Of a DNA stretch of 64,000 bases, positions 1 through 8,539 are shown in pieces. Each line of letters begins with the position of its first letter. The first letter of the stretch is position 1. A program made the translations under genes and the position numbers. Source of the stretch: Sporichthyaceae bacterium (GTDB taxonomy: Bacteria; Actinomycetota; Actinomycetes; Sporichthyales; Sporichthyaceae). The notes under the pieces are model-generated. The model was not told the origin of the DNA. It did no database searches and was given only the letters and a program-made list of their open reading frames with translations. Location: the NCBI GenBank assembly GCA_036493475.1, contig DASXPS010000093.1:1-64000 (forward strand), read 5' to 3'.

Positions 1-513
1 CTCGGTCATCAGCTCCCCGACGGCGGCGAGGAACACCGGCGGCGCACCGAACTCGCTCGGGCCGGGATTGAAGAACGGCGTCATCAACGTGTGCTGGTAG
101 AACTCGCCGCGGAAGTCGAGCTTGGTCCCGTTCTGCCAGCAGTCCCAGATCGCCTGCAACGCGGCGATGAACTCACGCATCCGGGCCGCCGGGTGCGACC
201 ACGGCATCGAGAACCGTTTCTCGATGTGGGCCTGGACTTGGGAGCCCAGCCCGAGTCGGAACCGGCCCGCGGAATAGCCCTGCAGATCCCAGCCGGCGTT
301 GGCCAGCGTCATCGGCGTCCGCGCGAAGGCCACCGCGATCGAGGTGCCGAGCTCGATGCGCTCGGTGTGCTCGGCCGCCAGCGCCAGCGGCAGGAACGGC
401 TCGCGGTCGATCTCGCCGAGCCACAGCCCGTGGTAGCCCGCGGCCTCCGCGCTCTGCGCGGTCGCCGCAGCGGCCGCGAGCGGAATCTTGACCTCGATCT
501 TGTCGAGTTTCAT
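1..513 (-). CDS. F420-dependent LLM-class oxidoreductase, C-terminus outside window
   Basis: The first 171 residues are present; the reading frame runs open off the left edge. The start is the ATG at 513 (MKLDKIEVKIP). The region around WLGEIDREPFLPLALAAEHT and ELGTSIAVAFARTPM, followed by a GRFRLGLGSQV block, is typical of luciferase-like monooxygenase folds that use reduced coenzyme F420 (family knowledge), and it resembles the MSMEG_2256-type subfamily. The substrate cannot be told. It lies downstream of the acyl-CoA ligase and unknown-family genes on the same strand, so it may be the last gene of that unit. Family call is firm; cofactor use is inferred. Confidence 0.85.
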   Translation of the reverse strand, partial: MKLDKIEVKIPLAAAAATAQSAEAAGYHGLWLGEIDREPFLPLALAAEHTERIELGTSIAVAFARTPMTLANAGWDLQGYSAGRFRLGLGSQVQAHIEKRFSMPWSHPAARMREFIAALQAIWDCWQNGTKLDFRGEFYQHTLMTPFFNPGPSEFGAPPVFLAAVGELMTE

Positions 514-562
514 ACGCACCGCCGCGGCCTGATCGAGGACTGCGAACGCAGCGGACGCGATC

Positions 563-655
563 TCATTCGGCGTAGAGCGTATCGATCAGGTCCGCGTACT
601 TGGCCGTGACGACCCGGCGGCGCACCTTCATCGAGCTCGCACAGCTGATCGGGCG
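563..655 (-). pseudogene. C-terminal relic of a long-chain acyl-CoA synthetase (FadD-like)
   Basis: About thirty codons are open in this frame, bounded by an in-frame stop at 656-658, and end in KVRRRVVTAKYADLIDTLYAE then TGA (563-565). Basic KxKRxxV...KYAxxIDxLY endings are typical of the extreme C-terminus of long-chain acyl-CoA ligases, where the lysine-rich tail follows the catalytic C-domain. Nothing of the rest of such an enzyme is visible upstream, where the unknown-family gene ends two bases before the in-frame stop. I read it as a deletion remnant. A chance frame is possible, since only one short stretch supports the call. Confidence 0.45.
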
Positions 656-660
656 TCACC

Positions 661-1650
661 TCAACGCACCAGTTCCTCGTCCTTCATCCGGTCGGAGAAC
701 GCCTCGACCCAGGTCCACCCGGTGACCACCTCACGGTCGTCCCCACGGCGCCGGGTCATCCCGCCCTGGGCGCGGTAGCCGCCCCACCGCGCCTTGTTGA
801 ACCCGCCCAGTTGCTGGTTCGGATCACCGGTGAAGTCCCACACCCCGCCCGGTCCCAGGTCGTAGCTCGCGCCGGTGACGTAGCCGTCGGCATCGACGTC
901 GAATTCCGCCCCGACCCGGGCCGCCTCGGCGATCGGCGTGCTGCCCTCGACCACGATGCCGGCGCCCCAGCGCCCACGGCCCTTGGTGATGTTGCCGAAC
1001 TCGATCGTCCCGTCGGCGTACTTGTTCGCGAAGATGTTCCAGACCACCTGCACGTCGGTGTAGTACGGGTATTCCTTCCATTCGCTGCCGTGGCGGAAGT
1101 ACACCTGGTCGAAGAAGATCGGGCCCTCGACCGCCTCGCCCAGGATCGTCCCGGTGAGCCAGTAGGGCTGGCTGGCGTATGCCAGCGGGTCCTCGCGCAT
1201 CTGGGTCAGGAACTGCGCACCGAGGGTGGGTCGCGAGCCGCGCAGCGAGATCAGCTCACCCTCGTCCCACTGCAGTTCGTCGTCGGTGATCCGCAGGTCG
1301 ATGGTTTCCTCTCCCGGGCCGGTGAGCATGCCCTTGGCGACCCAACGCCGGCTGTCCGGCTCGATCGTGCGGACCATCTCGCCCTTGGCGCTGCGGTGCG
1401 AGCCCGGGTGCAGCTCCATCCGCCCGCCGCCGTTGTGCAAGATGTAGCAGCCGCCGGTCATCGGGCCGATGAACTTGCGTTCCAGGACGTAGATGGCCCC
1501 GGACTCGCCCCGGAACCCGCCGTAGAGGTACTGCGATTGCAGGGACAGCCCGGCGATGGACGTCTCGGGCATCAGCGAGGCGAACCGCGGGGTGTAGGTG
1601 CCGACCACCGGCGCGAAGCCGAAGTCGCCGAATTGGGTCTCTGCTGTCAT
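661..1650 (-). CDS. Unknown family, paralogue A (329 aa)
   Basis: I do not recognise the family. The window holds four paralogues (A here; B, C and D further right). Shared blocks in order: a GDF..PVVGTY-like start, LQSQYLYGGF, ERKFIGPMTGG, SAKGEMVR, ITDDELQWDEG, SQPYWLTGTILGE, VEGPIFFDQVYF, EWKEY, WNIFANKYADGTIEFG, GGFNKARWGGYRAQGG and a final GWTWVEAFSDR. No signal peptide or membrane span is seen, so it is probably cytoplasmic; it is rich in Trp, Tyr and Gly, as in beta-barrel lipid-binding folds, but that is speculation. It overlaps the ligase gene by 4 nt (ATGA), so the two are translationally coupled and probably act in the same pathway. Confidence 0.8.
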   Translation of the reverse strand: MTAETQFGDFGFAPVVGTYTPRFASLMPETSIAGLSLQSQYLYGGFRGESGAIYVLERKFIGPMTGGCYILHNGGGRMELHPGSHRSAKGEMVRTIEPDSRRWVAKGMLTGPGEETIDLRITDDELQWDEGELISLRGSRPTLGAQFLTQMREDPLAYASQPYWLTGTILGEAVEGPIFFDQVYFRHGSEWKEYPYYTDVQVVWNIFANKYADGTIEFGNITKGRGRWGAGIVVEGSTPIAEAARVGAEFDVDADGYVTGASYDLGPGGVWDFTGDPNQQLGGFNKARWGGYRAQGGMTRRRGDDREVVTGWTWVEAFSDRMKDEELVR

Positions 1651-3194
1651 GACACGTCCTCGTTGATTGGTGGCTCGCCGGACCAGTACGGCGCACGCAG
1701 GGCGCGCTTGTCGACCTTGCCCATCTCGTTGCGGGGAAGTTCGGGGATCGTGCGGTAGGACCGCGGGCACTTGTAGCCGGCCAGTTCGGTCCGGCAGAAG
1801 CGGTCCAGCGCCACGTCGTCGACGCGGTCGGCCGCGGGCACGACCAACGCCAACAACCGTTCGCCGAGGTCGGGGTCCGGGACGCCGATCACGGCGACCT
1901 CGGCGACGTCGGGATGGCGGATGAGCAGTTGCTCGCACTCGGCCGGGTAGAGGTTCACCCCGCCGCAGACCACCATGTCGGCCAGCCGGTCGGTGATGAA
2001 CACGAACCCGTCGACGTCGACGTGGCCGACGTCGCCGAGGGTCGCCACGCCCGGCGCGAGGTACGCGTTCGCGCTCTTGGCGTGGTCGCCGAGGAAGCGC
2101 ACGGCGCGGCCCGGCGGCAGCGTGACGCCCAGCAGGCCGGTGGTGCCGCGGGGTTGCGCCCGGCCGGCCTCGTCGTAGGACTCGATGATCAGCGGGGGTA
2201 CCGCCCGGCCGACCGAGCCGGGGTGGGACAGCCATTCCGGGCCGGCGATGCGGCACACGGTGCCGAGTTCCGATCCGCCGTAGGACTCGGTGAGCACCGG
2301 CCCCCACCACGCGATCATCGCCCGCTTCACCGGCTCCGGGCAGGCCGACCCGGTGTGCGCGACCAAGCGCAGGCCACGGACGTCGTAGCGGGCCCGCACC
2401 GCCTCGTCGAGGGCGAGCAGGCGGGTGAAGTGCGTCGGCACCAGCACCGTCGAGGTGACGGCGCCGTGATGGATCTCGCGCAGGACGGCCTCGGCGTCGA
2501 AGCGGTCCAGCACGATCACCGGTTGCCCGCGCAGCAGGTGGCGCAGGCTGGTCAGGGGTCCGTTGTGCTGCAGCGGTCCGACCACCAGATGCGGGCCGTC
2601 CGGGAAGCCGGACTCGGCGGCGATCGCCGCCACATAGGCGTGGGCATCCGGCGCGCCCGTCCCGCGCAGCCAACAGACCTCGGTCGCGCCGGCGTGCCCG
2701 GTAGTGCCGGAGGTGAAGACCAACAGCGGACGGGCCGGGTGGGCGGCCAGGGTGAGCTTCGGCGGCGGCCGCTGGACCCAGTCCGTCCAGGCGACGGTGC
2801 CCTGCGGTGCATCGGCGCCGTGCACGACGACGGCGCGCAGGCCCGCCGGGTGCGCCGCCTCGAGGATCGCCGGCAACGCGGCGGGGCCGGTGACGGCGAC
2901 CGTGCAGCCGGTGTCGGTGAGTTCCCGGGCGAGTTCTTTCGGGGTGCCCTGCCGGTGCAGTGCGACGGTGCCCACGCCGGTGAGCAGACCCGCGAGGTGG
3001 GTGACCAGGGTGGCCGCGGCGTTGTCCCCGGTGACGCCGACCCGGTCCTCGCCGTCGGTGAGCTCGAGCAGGCGACCACCGACGCCGCGGACCAGGTCGG
3101 CGAGCTGACCCCAGGACAGATCGCCCGCGCGGTCCCGCACCGCGAGCCCGTGTGGGTCGGTCTCGGCCCGGGCGCCGATCCCGGCCAGATACAT
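1647..3194 (-). CDS. Acyl-CoA synthetase (AMP-forming), 515 aa
   Basis: Class I adenylate-forming enzyme expected to activate a carboxylic acid to its CoA thioester. The motifs are in the usual order: P-loop-like FTSGTTGHAG near residue 165, ESYGGSE in the middle, the GDVGHVDVDGFVFITDR hinge region, and the C-terminal catalytic lysine context LPRNEMGKVDKRAL. Length is normal for the family. The ATG at 3194 has a GGAGG ribosome-binding site about five bases upstream. It is divergent from the DUF35/thiolase/acyl-CoA dehydrogenase set, so it probably supplies the CoA ester that those enzymes shorten. The acid substrate (steroid side chain, isoprenoid or aromatic) cannot be read from sequence. 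Confidence 0.92.
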   Translation of the reverse strand: MYLAGIGARAETDPHGLAVRDRAGDLSWGQLADLVRGVGGRLLELTDGEDRVGVTGDNAAATLVTHLAGLLTGVGTVALHRQGTPKELARELTDTGCTVAVTGPAALPAILEAAHPAGLRAVVVHGADAPQGTVAWTDWVQRPPPKLTLAAHPARPLLVFTSGTTGHAGATEVCWLRGTGAPDAHAYVAAIAAESGFPDGPHLVVGPLQHNGPLTSLRHLLRGQPVIVLDRFDAEAVLREIHHGAVTSTVLVPTHFTRLLALDEAVRARYDVRGLRLVAHTGSACPEPVKRAMIAWWGPVLTESYGGSELGTVCRIAGPEWLSHPGSVGRAVPPLIIESYDEAGRAQPRGTTGLLGVTLPPGRAVRFLGDHAKSANAYLAPGVATLGDVGHVDVDGFVFITDRLADMVVCGGVNLYPAECEQLLIRHPDVAEVAVIGVPDPDLGERLLALVVPAADRVDDVALDRFCRTELAGYKCPRSYRTIPELPRNEMGKVDKRALRAPYWSGEPPINEDVS

Positions 3195-3333
3195 CCGTCC
3201 TCCGGTGCCGTGGGTGGGTCGAACGCTAAGTGGTATCGCTGTAAAGAAAGTATGCGGCAGAACGGCGCTGAAGTGTTACTGTTCATCGACACCAGTTCTG
3301 AATTCTGCGCCGGCGTGGACCTCGGGAGAATTT
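3195..3333. promoter_or_regulatory. Divergent promoter region, ligase / DUF35-thiolase units
   Basis: This 139 bp gap separates two divergent operons and is noticeably more AT-rich than the flanking genes around 3228-3305. I could not assign a convincing -35/-10 pair or a dyad, and none of the three shared operator motifs found elsewhere in the window occurs here. A CTCGGGAG stretch just before 3334 serves as the ribosome-binding site of the DUF35 gene. Confidence 0.5.
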
Positions 3334-3720
3334 GTGAGCCGACCACTGGCCCCGGAACTGTTCGCCTCGCTGGATCCCCTGTCGCTGGCCGGCAGCCGTT
3401 GCCCCGCCTGCGCCACCGTGCAGTTCCCGCCCGCCCCCCAGTGTGCGCACTGCGCCGCGGACGGCCCCGCGCCGATCGCGCTGCCGACCAGTGGGCGCAT
3501 CTGGACCTGGACCGTCCAGCGCTTCGCGCCCAAGGCGCCCTACGTCTCGCCCGCCTCCGGGTTCGTGCCTTACCCGGTCGGCTACGTCGACCTCGGCGAG
3601 GTGCTGGTCGAGACGCTGCTACAGGTCGGCGACCGGTCACCGGCGATCGGTGACGAGGTGCACCTGCGCCGCGCGCCGGTCGGTACCGGGGAGCACTTCA
3701 CCTACGCGTTCGGCGCATGA
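3334..3720 (+). CDS. DUF35 / Zn-ribbon OB-fold protein (128 aa)
   Basis: Small acyl-CoA-binding-type partner protein with an N-terminal rubredoxin-like zinc ribbon (Cys23, Cys26, Cys37, Cys40) followed by an OB-fold (GRIWTWTVQRFAPKAPY...). GTG 3334 is chosen because GGGAG lies six bases upstream; the open frame extends further upstream but has no better start. In known systems (ChsH2 with Ltp2 in steroid side-chain degradation) DUF35 proteins are needed for the aldolase/thiolase activity of the adjacent thiolase-like protein. Here the two genes overlap by 4 nt, which supports a heteromeric complex. Substrate unknown. Confidence 0.9.
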   Translation: MSRPLAPELFASLDPLSLAGSRCPACATVQFPPAPQCAHCAADGPAPIALPTSGRIWTWTVQRFAPKAPYVSPASGFVPYPVGYVDLGEVLVETLLQVGDRSPAIGDEVHLRRAPVGTGEHFTYAFGA

Positions 3721-4874
3721 ACGACAACGACATCTACGTCGTGGGCGCGGGCATCCACGCCTTCGGCCGACACGAGGGCGTCAGCGGCGCCGACCAGGCC
3801 GTCGTGACGACCCGCGCCGCGCTCACCGACGCCGGCCTGGGGTGGGACAAGGTCGACGTCGCGGTCGGTGGCTCCAATACCGGCAAGCCCGACTCGCTGG
3901 TCGCGCGCCTGGGGTTGACCGGCGTCGCGTTCACCGCCGTGCGCAACGGCTGCGCGACCGGCGGGATCGCGCTGGCCACCGCGGCGAACGCGTTGCGGGC
4001 CGGGCAGGGCGAGGTTGCTGCGGTGATCGGCTTCGACAAACACGTACGGGGCGCATTCGCCACCGACCCGGCGGCCTACGGGCTCGACGCCTGGTACGGC
4101 ACGACCGGGCTGATGGTGACCACCCAGTATTTCGCGATGCGCACCAAGCGCTACCAGCACGAGCACGACCTGCCCGACTTGACGCTGGCTCAGGTAGCGG
4201 TGCGGGCGAGCCGGAACGGGGCTGCCCATCCGCACGCCTGGCGGCGCCGCGAGCTCACCACGGACGAGGTGCTGGGCGCCCCCATGGTCTCCGACCCGCT
4301 GACCAACCTGATGTTCTGCCAGCCCGACGAGGGCGCCGTCGCGCTGATCCTCGCCCGCGGCAGCCGGGCGTTCGACCTGTGCCCGGCACCGGTGCGACTG
4401 GCCGCGGTTACCGTGCGCACCCGCGGGCCGGGATCGTTCGAGGTGTTCAGTCCATGGCTGTCCCCCCAGCGCGCCGGCAGCCCGAGCTCCGCGGCCGGCC
4501 GGGACGCGCTGCGCCAGGCGGGCATCACCGCCGCGGACGTGCAGGTCGCCCAGGTTCAGGACACCGACTGCGGCTCCGAACTCATCCATCTCGCCGAAAC
4601 CGGATTGTGCCGGGACGGGGAACAGGTCGAGTTGCTCGCGACCGGGGCGACCGACGCCACCGGTCGGCTACCGGTGAACACCGACGGTGGCTGCCTGGCC
4701 AACGGCGAACCGATCGGCGCCTCCGGGCTGCGGCAGGTACACGAGGTGGTCCGGCAATTGCAGGGCCGCGCCGCCGGCCACGCCGTGCCCGGCGCGCCAC
4801 GCGTCGGCTTCACCCACGTCTACGGGGCACCCGGCGTTTCGGCGTGCACCGTGCTGATGCGGTCGGACCGATGA
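3717..4874 (+). CDS. Thiolase-like lipid-transfer protein (385 aa), possible retro-aldolase
   Basis: Thiolase-superfamily fold of the SCP-x/Ltp type. The N-half nucleophile motif NGCATGG places Cys79 at the canonical position. The C-half motif reads NTDGGCLANGEPIGASG, so the usual GHP histidine is Glu. Such substituted thiolases, when paired with a DUF35 subunit, include the retro-aldolase Ltp2 that releases propionyl-CoA in steroid side-chain degradation; I infer a C-C cleaving role but cannot separate aldolase from thiolase. It overlaps the DUF35 gene upstream and the acyl-CoA dehydrogenase downstream by ATGA, giving a three-gene operon. Confidence 0.88.
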   Translation: MNDNDIYVVGAGIHAFGRHEGVSGADQAVVTTRAALTDAGLGWDKVDVAVGGSNTGKPDSLVARLGLTGVAFTAVRNGCATGGIALATAANALRAGQGEVAAVIGFDKHVRGAFATDPAAYGLDAWYGTTGLMVTTQYFAMRTKRYQHEHDLPDLTLAQVAVRASRNGAAHPHAWRRRELTTDEVLGAPMVSDPLTNLMFCQPDEGAVALILARGSRAFDLCPAPVRLAAVTVRTRGPGSFEVFSPWLSPQRAGSPSSAAGRDALRQAGITAADVQVAQVQDTDCGSELIHLAETGLCRDGEQVELLATGATDATGRLPVNTDGGCLANGEPIGASGLRQVHEVVRQLQGRAAGHAVPGAPRVGFTHVYGAPGVSACTVLMRSDR

Positions 4875-6100
4875 CCCTCCCGGACCCGGCCGGCTGGGCC
4901 GTCGAGGTGCGCGCCTGGCTACAGGACACCGTCGGCACGGCCGACCCGATTAACCGCGCGCCCGACCTGGCCGTGTTCCGCAACCTGACCGACGAACAGG
5001 AGGCGGACCTGCTCACCGCGATCCGCCTCTACCGCCGGGCCCGCTACGACGCGGGGTACGGCGCGCTCACCCTGCCGGTCGAGCACGGCGGCGCGGGCCT
5101 ACCGGCGTCCTTCGCGGCGTTGTTCGCCCAACTGGAGGTGGAGTTCGCGGTCCCGCCCTCCACCGAGCTGATCAGCGTCACCACCGGACTGGTCGCTCCG
5201 GCCGTCGCGCTGTACGGCACCCCCGCGCTGCGCGAGCGGTTCGTCACCCCACTGCTGCGCACCGACCTGCTGGCCTGCCAGCTCTTCAGCGAGCCCGGCG
5301 CCGGATCCGACCTGGCCGCGGTGGCCTGCCGGGCGCAGCTCGCCGGGGACGACTGGGTGCTGGACGGACAGAAGGTGTGGTCCTCCGGGGCCCGGCACGC
5401 CGACCTCGGTCTGCTGCTCGCCCGGACCGACCCGACGGTGCCCAAGCACGCCGGCATCACGGCCTTCCTCGTCCAGCTCGACCTGCCCGGCGTCACGGTC
5501 CGCCCGATCCGCCAGATCAGCGGGGGCGCCAGCTTCAACGAGGTCTTCCTGGACCAGGTGCGGGTACCCGATGAGTTCCGCGTCGGCGAGGTGGGCCAGG
5601 GCTGGGCGGTGGCCACCGCGACGCTGGCCTTCGAGCGGCAGGCCTCCGGCGCAGGCACCCGGCGCAAGGGCGGCTCGTTCGACGACGTGCTGGCGCTCGC
5701 CCGCGCGCAGGGCGTCAGCGATGATCCGGTGGTGCGCCAGCAGCTGGCCGATCTCTACGTGCGCAGTGTGCTGAAGGCCTGGACCTCGCAGCGGGTCGCC
5801 CGGGCGGCCGCGGCCGGCGTCTCCCCCGGCCCGGCGGGTTCGGTGGGCAAACTGGTGGCCTCCGACCTGCTGGTGCGCACCGGCGAGCTTGCCGCAGATC
5901 TGCTGGGGCCTCAGATTCTGGCGGACCACGGCGACGGCACCTTCGCCTGGACCGAACATCTCCTCGGCGCCCCGGGTTACCGGTTGGCGGGCGGCAGCGA
6001 CCAGATCCAGCGCAACGTGATCGCCGAACGCGTCCTCGGTCTGCCTGCCGAGCCCCGGATGGACAAGGACGTGCCGTTCGCCGACCTGACCAAGGGCTGA
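4871..6100 (+). CDS. Acyl-CoA dehydrogenase (FadE-like, 409 aa)
   Basis: FAD-dependent alpha,beta-dehydrogenation of an acyl-CoA. It shows FSEPGAGSDLA near residue 140, the DGQKVWSSGA flavin-binding block, and a C-terminal GGSDQIQRNVIAERVLGLP segment. Length is normal. The ATG at 4871 overlaps the thiolase stop by 4 nt. Its end is only one base from the end of a second, shorter acyl-CoA dehydrogenase on the opposite strand. In steroid side-chain catabolism such enzymes are often obligate heterotetramers of two unlike subunits, so the convergent pair may form one enzyme; that is inference from gene proximity. Confidence 0.92.
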   Translation: MTLPDPAGWAVEVRAWLQDTVGTADPINRAPDLAVFRNLTDEQEADLLTAIRLYRRARYDAGYGALTLPVEHGGAGLPASFAALFAQLEVEFAVPPSTELISVTTGLVAPAVALYGTPALRERFVTPLLRTDLLACQLFSEPGAGSDLAAVACRAQLAGDDWVLDGQKVWSSGARHADLGLLLARTDPTVPKHAGITAFLVQLDLPGVTVRPIRQISGGASFNEVFLDQVRVPDEFRVGEVGQGWAVATATLAFERQASGAGTRRKGGSFDDVLALARAQGVSDDPVVRQQLADLYVRSVLKAWTSQRVARAAAAGVSPGPAGSVGKLVASDLLVRTGELAADLLGPQILADHGDGTFAWTEHLLGAPGYRLAGGSDQIQRNVIAERVLGLPAEPRMDKDVPFADLTKG

Positions 6101-6101
6101 G

Positions 6102-7160
6102 CTACCAGGCGAGCAGCGCGGCGAGTTCCTCGCGGGCGGCCGCCACGGTGCCGAGCATGGCGGCGTCGGCGCGGGCCCGGCGGAAGTACAGGTGGGCGTC
6201 GTGCTCCCAGGTGAAACCGATACCCCCGTGCAATTGGACCGCCTCGGCGCTGACGAACCGGTACGCGTCGCAGCACCAGACCCGGGCCACCAGCGCGGCC
6301 TCGGCCAACGTGGCGGGATCGTCGGGCGCCTGCACCGCACGGTCCACCGCCGAGCGGGCCAGCTCCACCTGGACCAGCATGTCCGCCAGGGTGTGCTTGA
6401 CCGCCTGGAAGCTCCCGATGGCCCGGCCGAACTGGCGCCGTTGCTTCACGTGCGCGACGGTCCGGTCCAGACAGGCCTGCGCGCCACCGAGCTGTTCGGC
6501 AGCCACCGCGAGGCGGATCATGGGCAACGCCCCGCTCACCGCTGCGGTCGCGTCCTCGGTCAGAATCCGGGCCGTGACCTCATCAAGCGTGATGCGCGCC
6601 GCGGGCCGCGAAAGGTCCAGGGACGCCACCGGTTCGACGCGGACGCCCGGCCGGCGCAGGTCCACCAGCGCCAGGGTGTCGCCGGCGGCCGCGATCAACC
6701 AGGTGGCGCCGACCCCGTCGGGGACAGCCTGCGCGACGCCGCTGATCCGGTCGCCGGAGCGGGCGAACGGGGTCCGATCCGCAGTGACCGTCGCGACGGT
6801 CGCCGTCTCGGCGCCCGCGGCGAGCGCGGTCAGCACCGCGTCGCTACCCGCGCACCGGGCCAGAATCTGACCTGCCATCACCGTGCTGGTGAGGAAGGGC
6901 ACCGGCAGCAGATGAACGCCCAATTCCTCGGCCACCGCGAGGATCTCCGGCATTCCGCCCACGCCGTCGACAGCTTCCGGCAGGCCGAGGGCGCCAACGC
7001 CGACCTGCTGAGTCAGCACCGTCCACGCCTTGGCGTCCCAACCGGCACCCGCCGGATCGAGCGCACGAACCGCCGCGGTGCCACCGAGGTCGGTACACAC
7101 GTCGCGCACCGCCGAGCGCAGGTCGGCGATCAGCTCGGCGCGATCCGGATCGAGGCTCAC
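6102..7160 (-). CDS. Acyl-CoA dehydrogenase, short type (352 aa)
   Basis: Second FadE-type flavoprotein. Recognisable blocks are KQRRQFGRAIGSFQAVKHTLADM and, near the C-terminus, QLHGGIGFTWEHDAHLYFRRA. The 352-residue length and degenerate N-terminal half resemble the smaller subunit of heteromeric actinobacterial acyl-CoA dehydrogenases. GTG 7160 gives a 4-nt GTGA overlap with the Rieske gene upstream; an ATG at 7175 is the alternative and would overlap by 19 nt. It is part of a three-gene minus-strand unit (small protein, Rieske oxygenase, FadE). Confidence 0.88.
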   Translation of the reverse strand: MSLDPDRAELIADLRSAVRDVCTDLGGTAAVRALDPAGAGWDAKAWTVLTQQVGVGALGLPEAVDGVGGMPEILAVAEELGVHLLPVPFLTSTVMAGQILARCAGSDAVLTALAAGAETATVATVTADRTPFARSGDRISGVAQAVPDGVGATWLIAAAGDTLALVDLRRPGVRVEPVASLDLSRPAARITLDEVTARILTEDATAAVSGALPMIRLAVAAEQLGGAQACLDRTVAHVKQRRQFGRAIGSFQAVKHTLADMLVQVELARSAVDRAVQAPDDPATLAEAALVARVWCCDAYRFVSAEAVQLHGGIGFTWEHDAHLYFRRARADAAMLGTVAAAREELAALLAW

Positions 7161-8515
7161 GTGCCGGGGACCCACTGCTCGTAGAGGTGGTGGAAGTGCC
7201 GGATCCGGCTTTCCTGGTAGGCGGACAGCGTCACCCCGGTGCGCGCGGTGCTGAGCAACCCGCGTTGCACGGCCTCGAGGTTGAACTCGTCCTGGTCGAA
7301 CACCCGGGCCAGCGAGCCGAGGATCTCCACCGCATCGCGCCAGTGGTCCTCCGCGCCGAGCTTGATCTCGGGCGCCGACGGCGGGCGTTCGCCGGCGAAC
7401 GGCGCCAGCAGCATGACCTCCATCAGGGCCGAACGGTGGTCGTCACCGTTCGGCCGGAACCGGTAGAAGATTTGGTTGTAGGCGCCCCACGGATGGGCGT
7501 TGGGGAAGATGTTGACGAAGTAGCTGTCCACGAGTTCCGCGTCGCAGAGCAGGTCGACCGCGGAGCCGAGCGCCGGGCGCAGCGCCACCCGCGCGGACTC
7601 GGCCAGCACCTCGCGGGCCGTCCCACCCGCGGGGACCTCGAGCACCGCCGGGTCGTCGAGCCGCACATCCAACGTCGAGTCCAACGCCTGCTGCTCGCTG
7701 GGGCGCCACCCGATCAGCGGGCTCGCGACCCCGCGTGGGGAGATGGTGCGCGCGACATTGCCGAAGACGTCGTACTGGCTGTTGGCATCGCCGAAGCCGG
7801 GCAACAGTTGGGGGTGGGTGGTCACCACGTGGTAGCTCTCCATGAAAGCTTCCTGGACCAATTTCCAGTTGGCGTTGACCACCTTGGTGACGTGCGCGCG
7901 AACGTAGCGCTCCTCCAGCGGCCAGCGCTGGAAAAGGTCGGGCAGTACCCCGAGGAAGGAGAGAAGTGATCCTGCGTCAGGATCGGGGTTGAGAAAGACG
8001 AAGCCGCCCCAGGTGCCGAGGAGTACCCGGGGGAGTTCGAACTCCTCCGCCCGGACCTGCGGGAAGTCCCACTCGCTCGGAATGCGCTTGAGCTGTCCCT
8101 GCAGCGACCAGCAGAACCCGTGGAAGCTGCACTGCAGCTCCTCGACCCGGCCCGGTGCATCGCGCAGCGCGCGGCCGCGGTGCAGGCAGGCGTTCGGGAA
8201 GGCGCGCAGTCCCTCGGTGCCCGGGGCGTGGCGGACCACCAGGAACGATCGGTCCGCGATGTCGTAGACGAACGTGTCCCCGACCTGCGCCAGTTGCTCC
8301 ACCCGACAGACCACCTGCCACACCCGCGACCACAGGTGGGTTTTCTCCGCCTCGTGGGCCGCGCGCGAGAGATACCGGGGCACCGGGATGTCCGCCAGGC
8401 CGAGGTCCGCGGGCACGTTCCAGCGGTAGGTCTCGGGGACCGGCCGGGAGTCCGCGTCGAGCAGCGCCTGATAGCTCACCCCGCGGGTGGGACGACGCTG
8501 GTCGTGCAGCGTCAC
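7157..8515 (-). CDS. Rieske non-haem iron oxygenase alpha subunit (452 aa)
   Basis: Ring-hydroxylating oxygenase or related monooxygenase. The Rieske [2Fe-2S] ligands are Cys110-X-His112 and Cys129-X2-His132 (CLHRG ... CSFHG); the usual CPxHGW is changed to CSFHGFCW. The mononuclear iron site follows in NWKLVQEAFMESYHVVTTH. Starts at GTG 8515. No beta subunit, ferredoxin or reductase lies nearby, so it must borrow electron-transfer partners. It sits downstream of a small protein gene and upstream of a FadE, suggesting it acts on a CoA ester or free acid in this catabolic region. Confidence 0.9.
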   Translation of the reverse strand: MTLHDQRRPTRGVSYQALLDADSRPVPETYRWNVPADLGLADIPVPRYLSRAAHEAEKTHLWSRVWQVVCRVEQLAQVGDTFVYDIADRSFLVVRHAPGTEGLRAFPNACLHRGRALRDAPGRVEELQCSFHGFCWSLQGQLKRIPSEWDFPQVRAEEFELPRVLLGTWGGFVFLNPDPDAGSLLSFLGVLPDLFQRWPLEERYVRAHVTKVVNANWKLVQEAFMESYHVVTTHPQLLPGFGDANSQYDVFGNVARTISPRGVASPLIGWRPSEQQALDSTLDVRLDDPAVLEVPAGGTAREVLAESARVALRPALGSAVDLLCDAELVDSYFVNIFPNAHPWGAYNQIFYRFRPNGDDHRSALMEVMLLAPFAGERPPSAPEIKLGAEDHWRDAVEILGSLARVFDQDEFNLEAVQRGLLSTARTGVTLSAYQESRIRHFHHLYEQWVPGT

Positions 8516-8539
8516 CGGTTCGCCCTCACGCTGTCACCT

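Noticed and set aside
661-2673. 670-residue open frame spanning unknown-family gene A and part of the ligase
   Set aside because: The N-terminal half is Arg/Pro-rich shadow translation of the ligase gene; the true start is ATG 1650 with ATGA overlap.
3443-4870. Long N-terminal extension of the acyl-CoA dehydrogenase frame
   Set aside because: It is a shadow of the DUF35 and thiolase genes; homology starts at ATG 4871.
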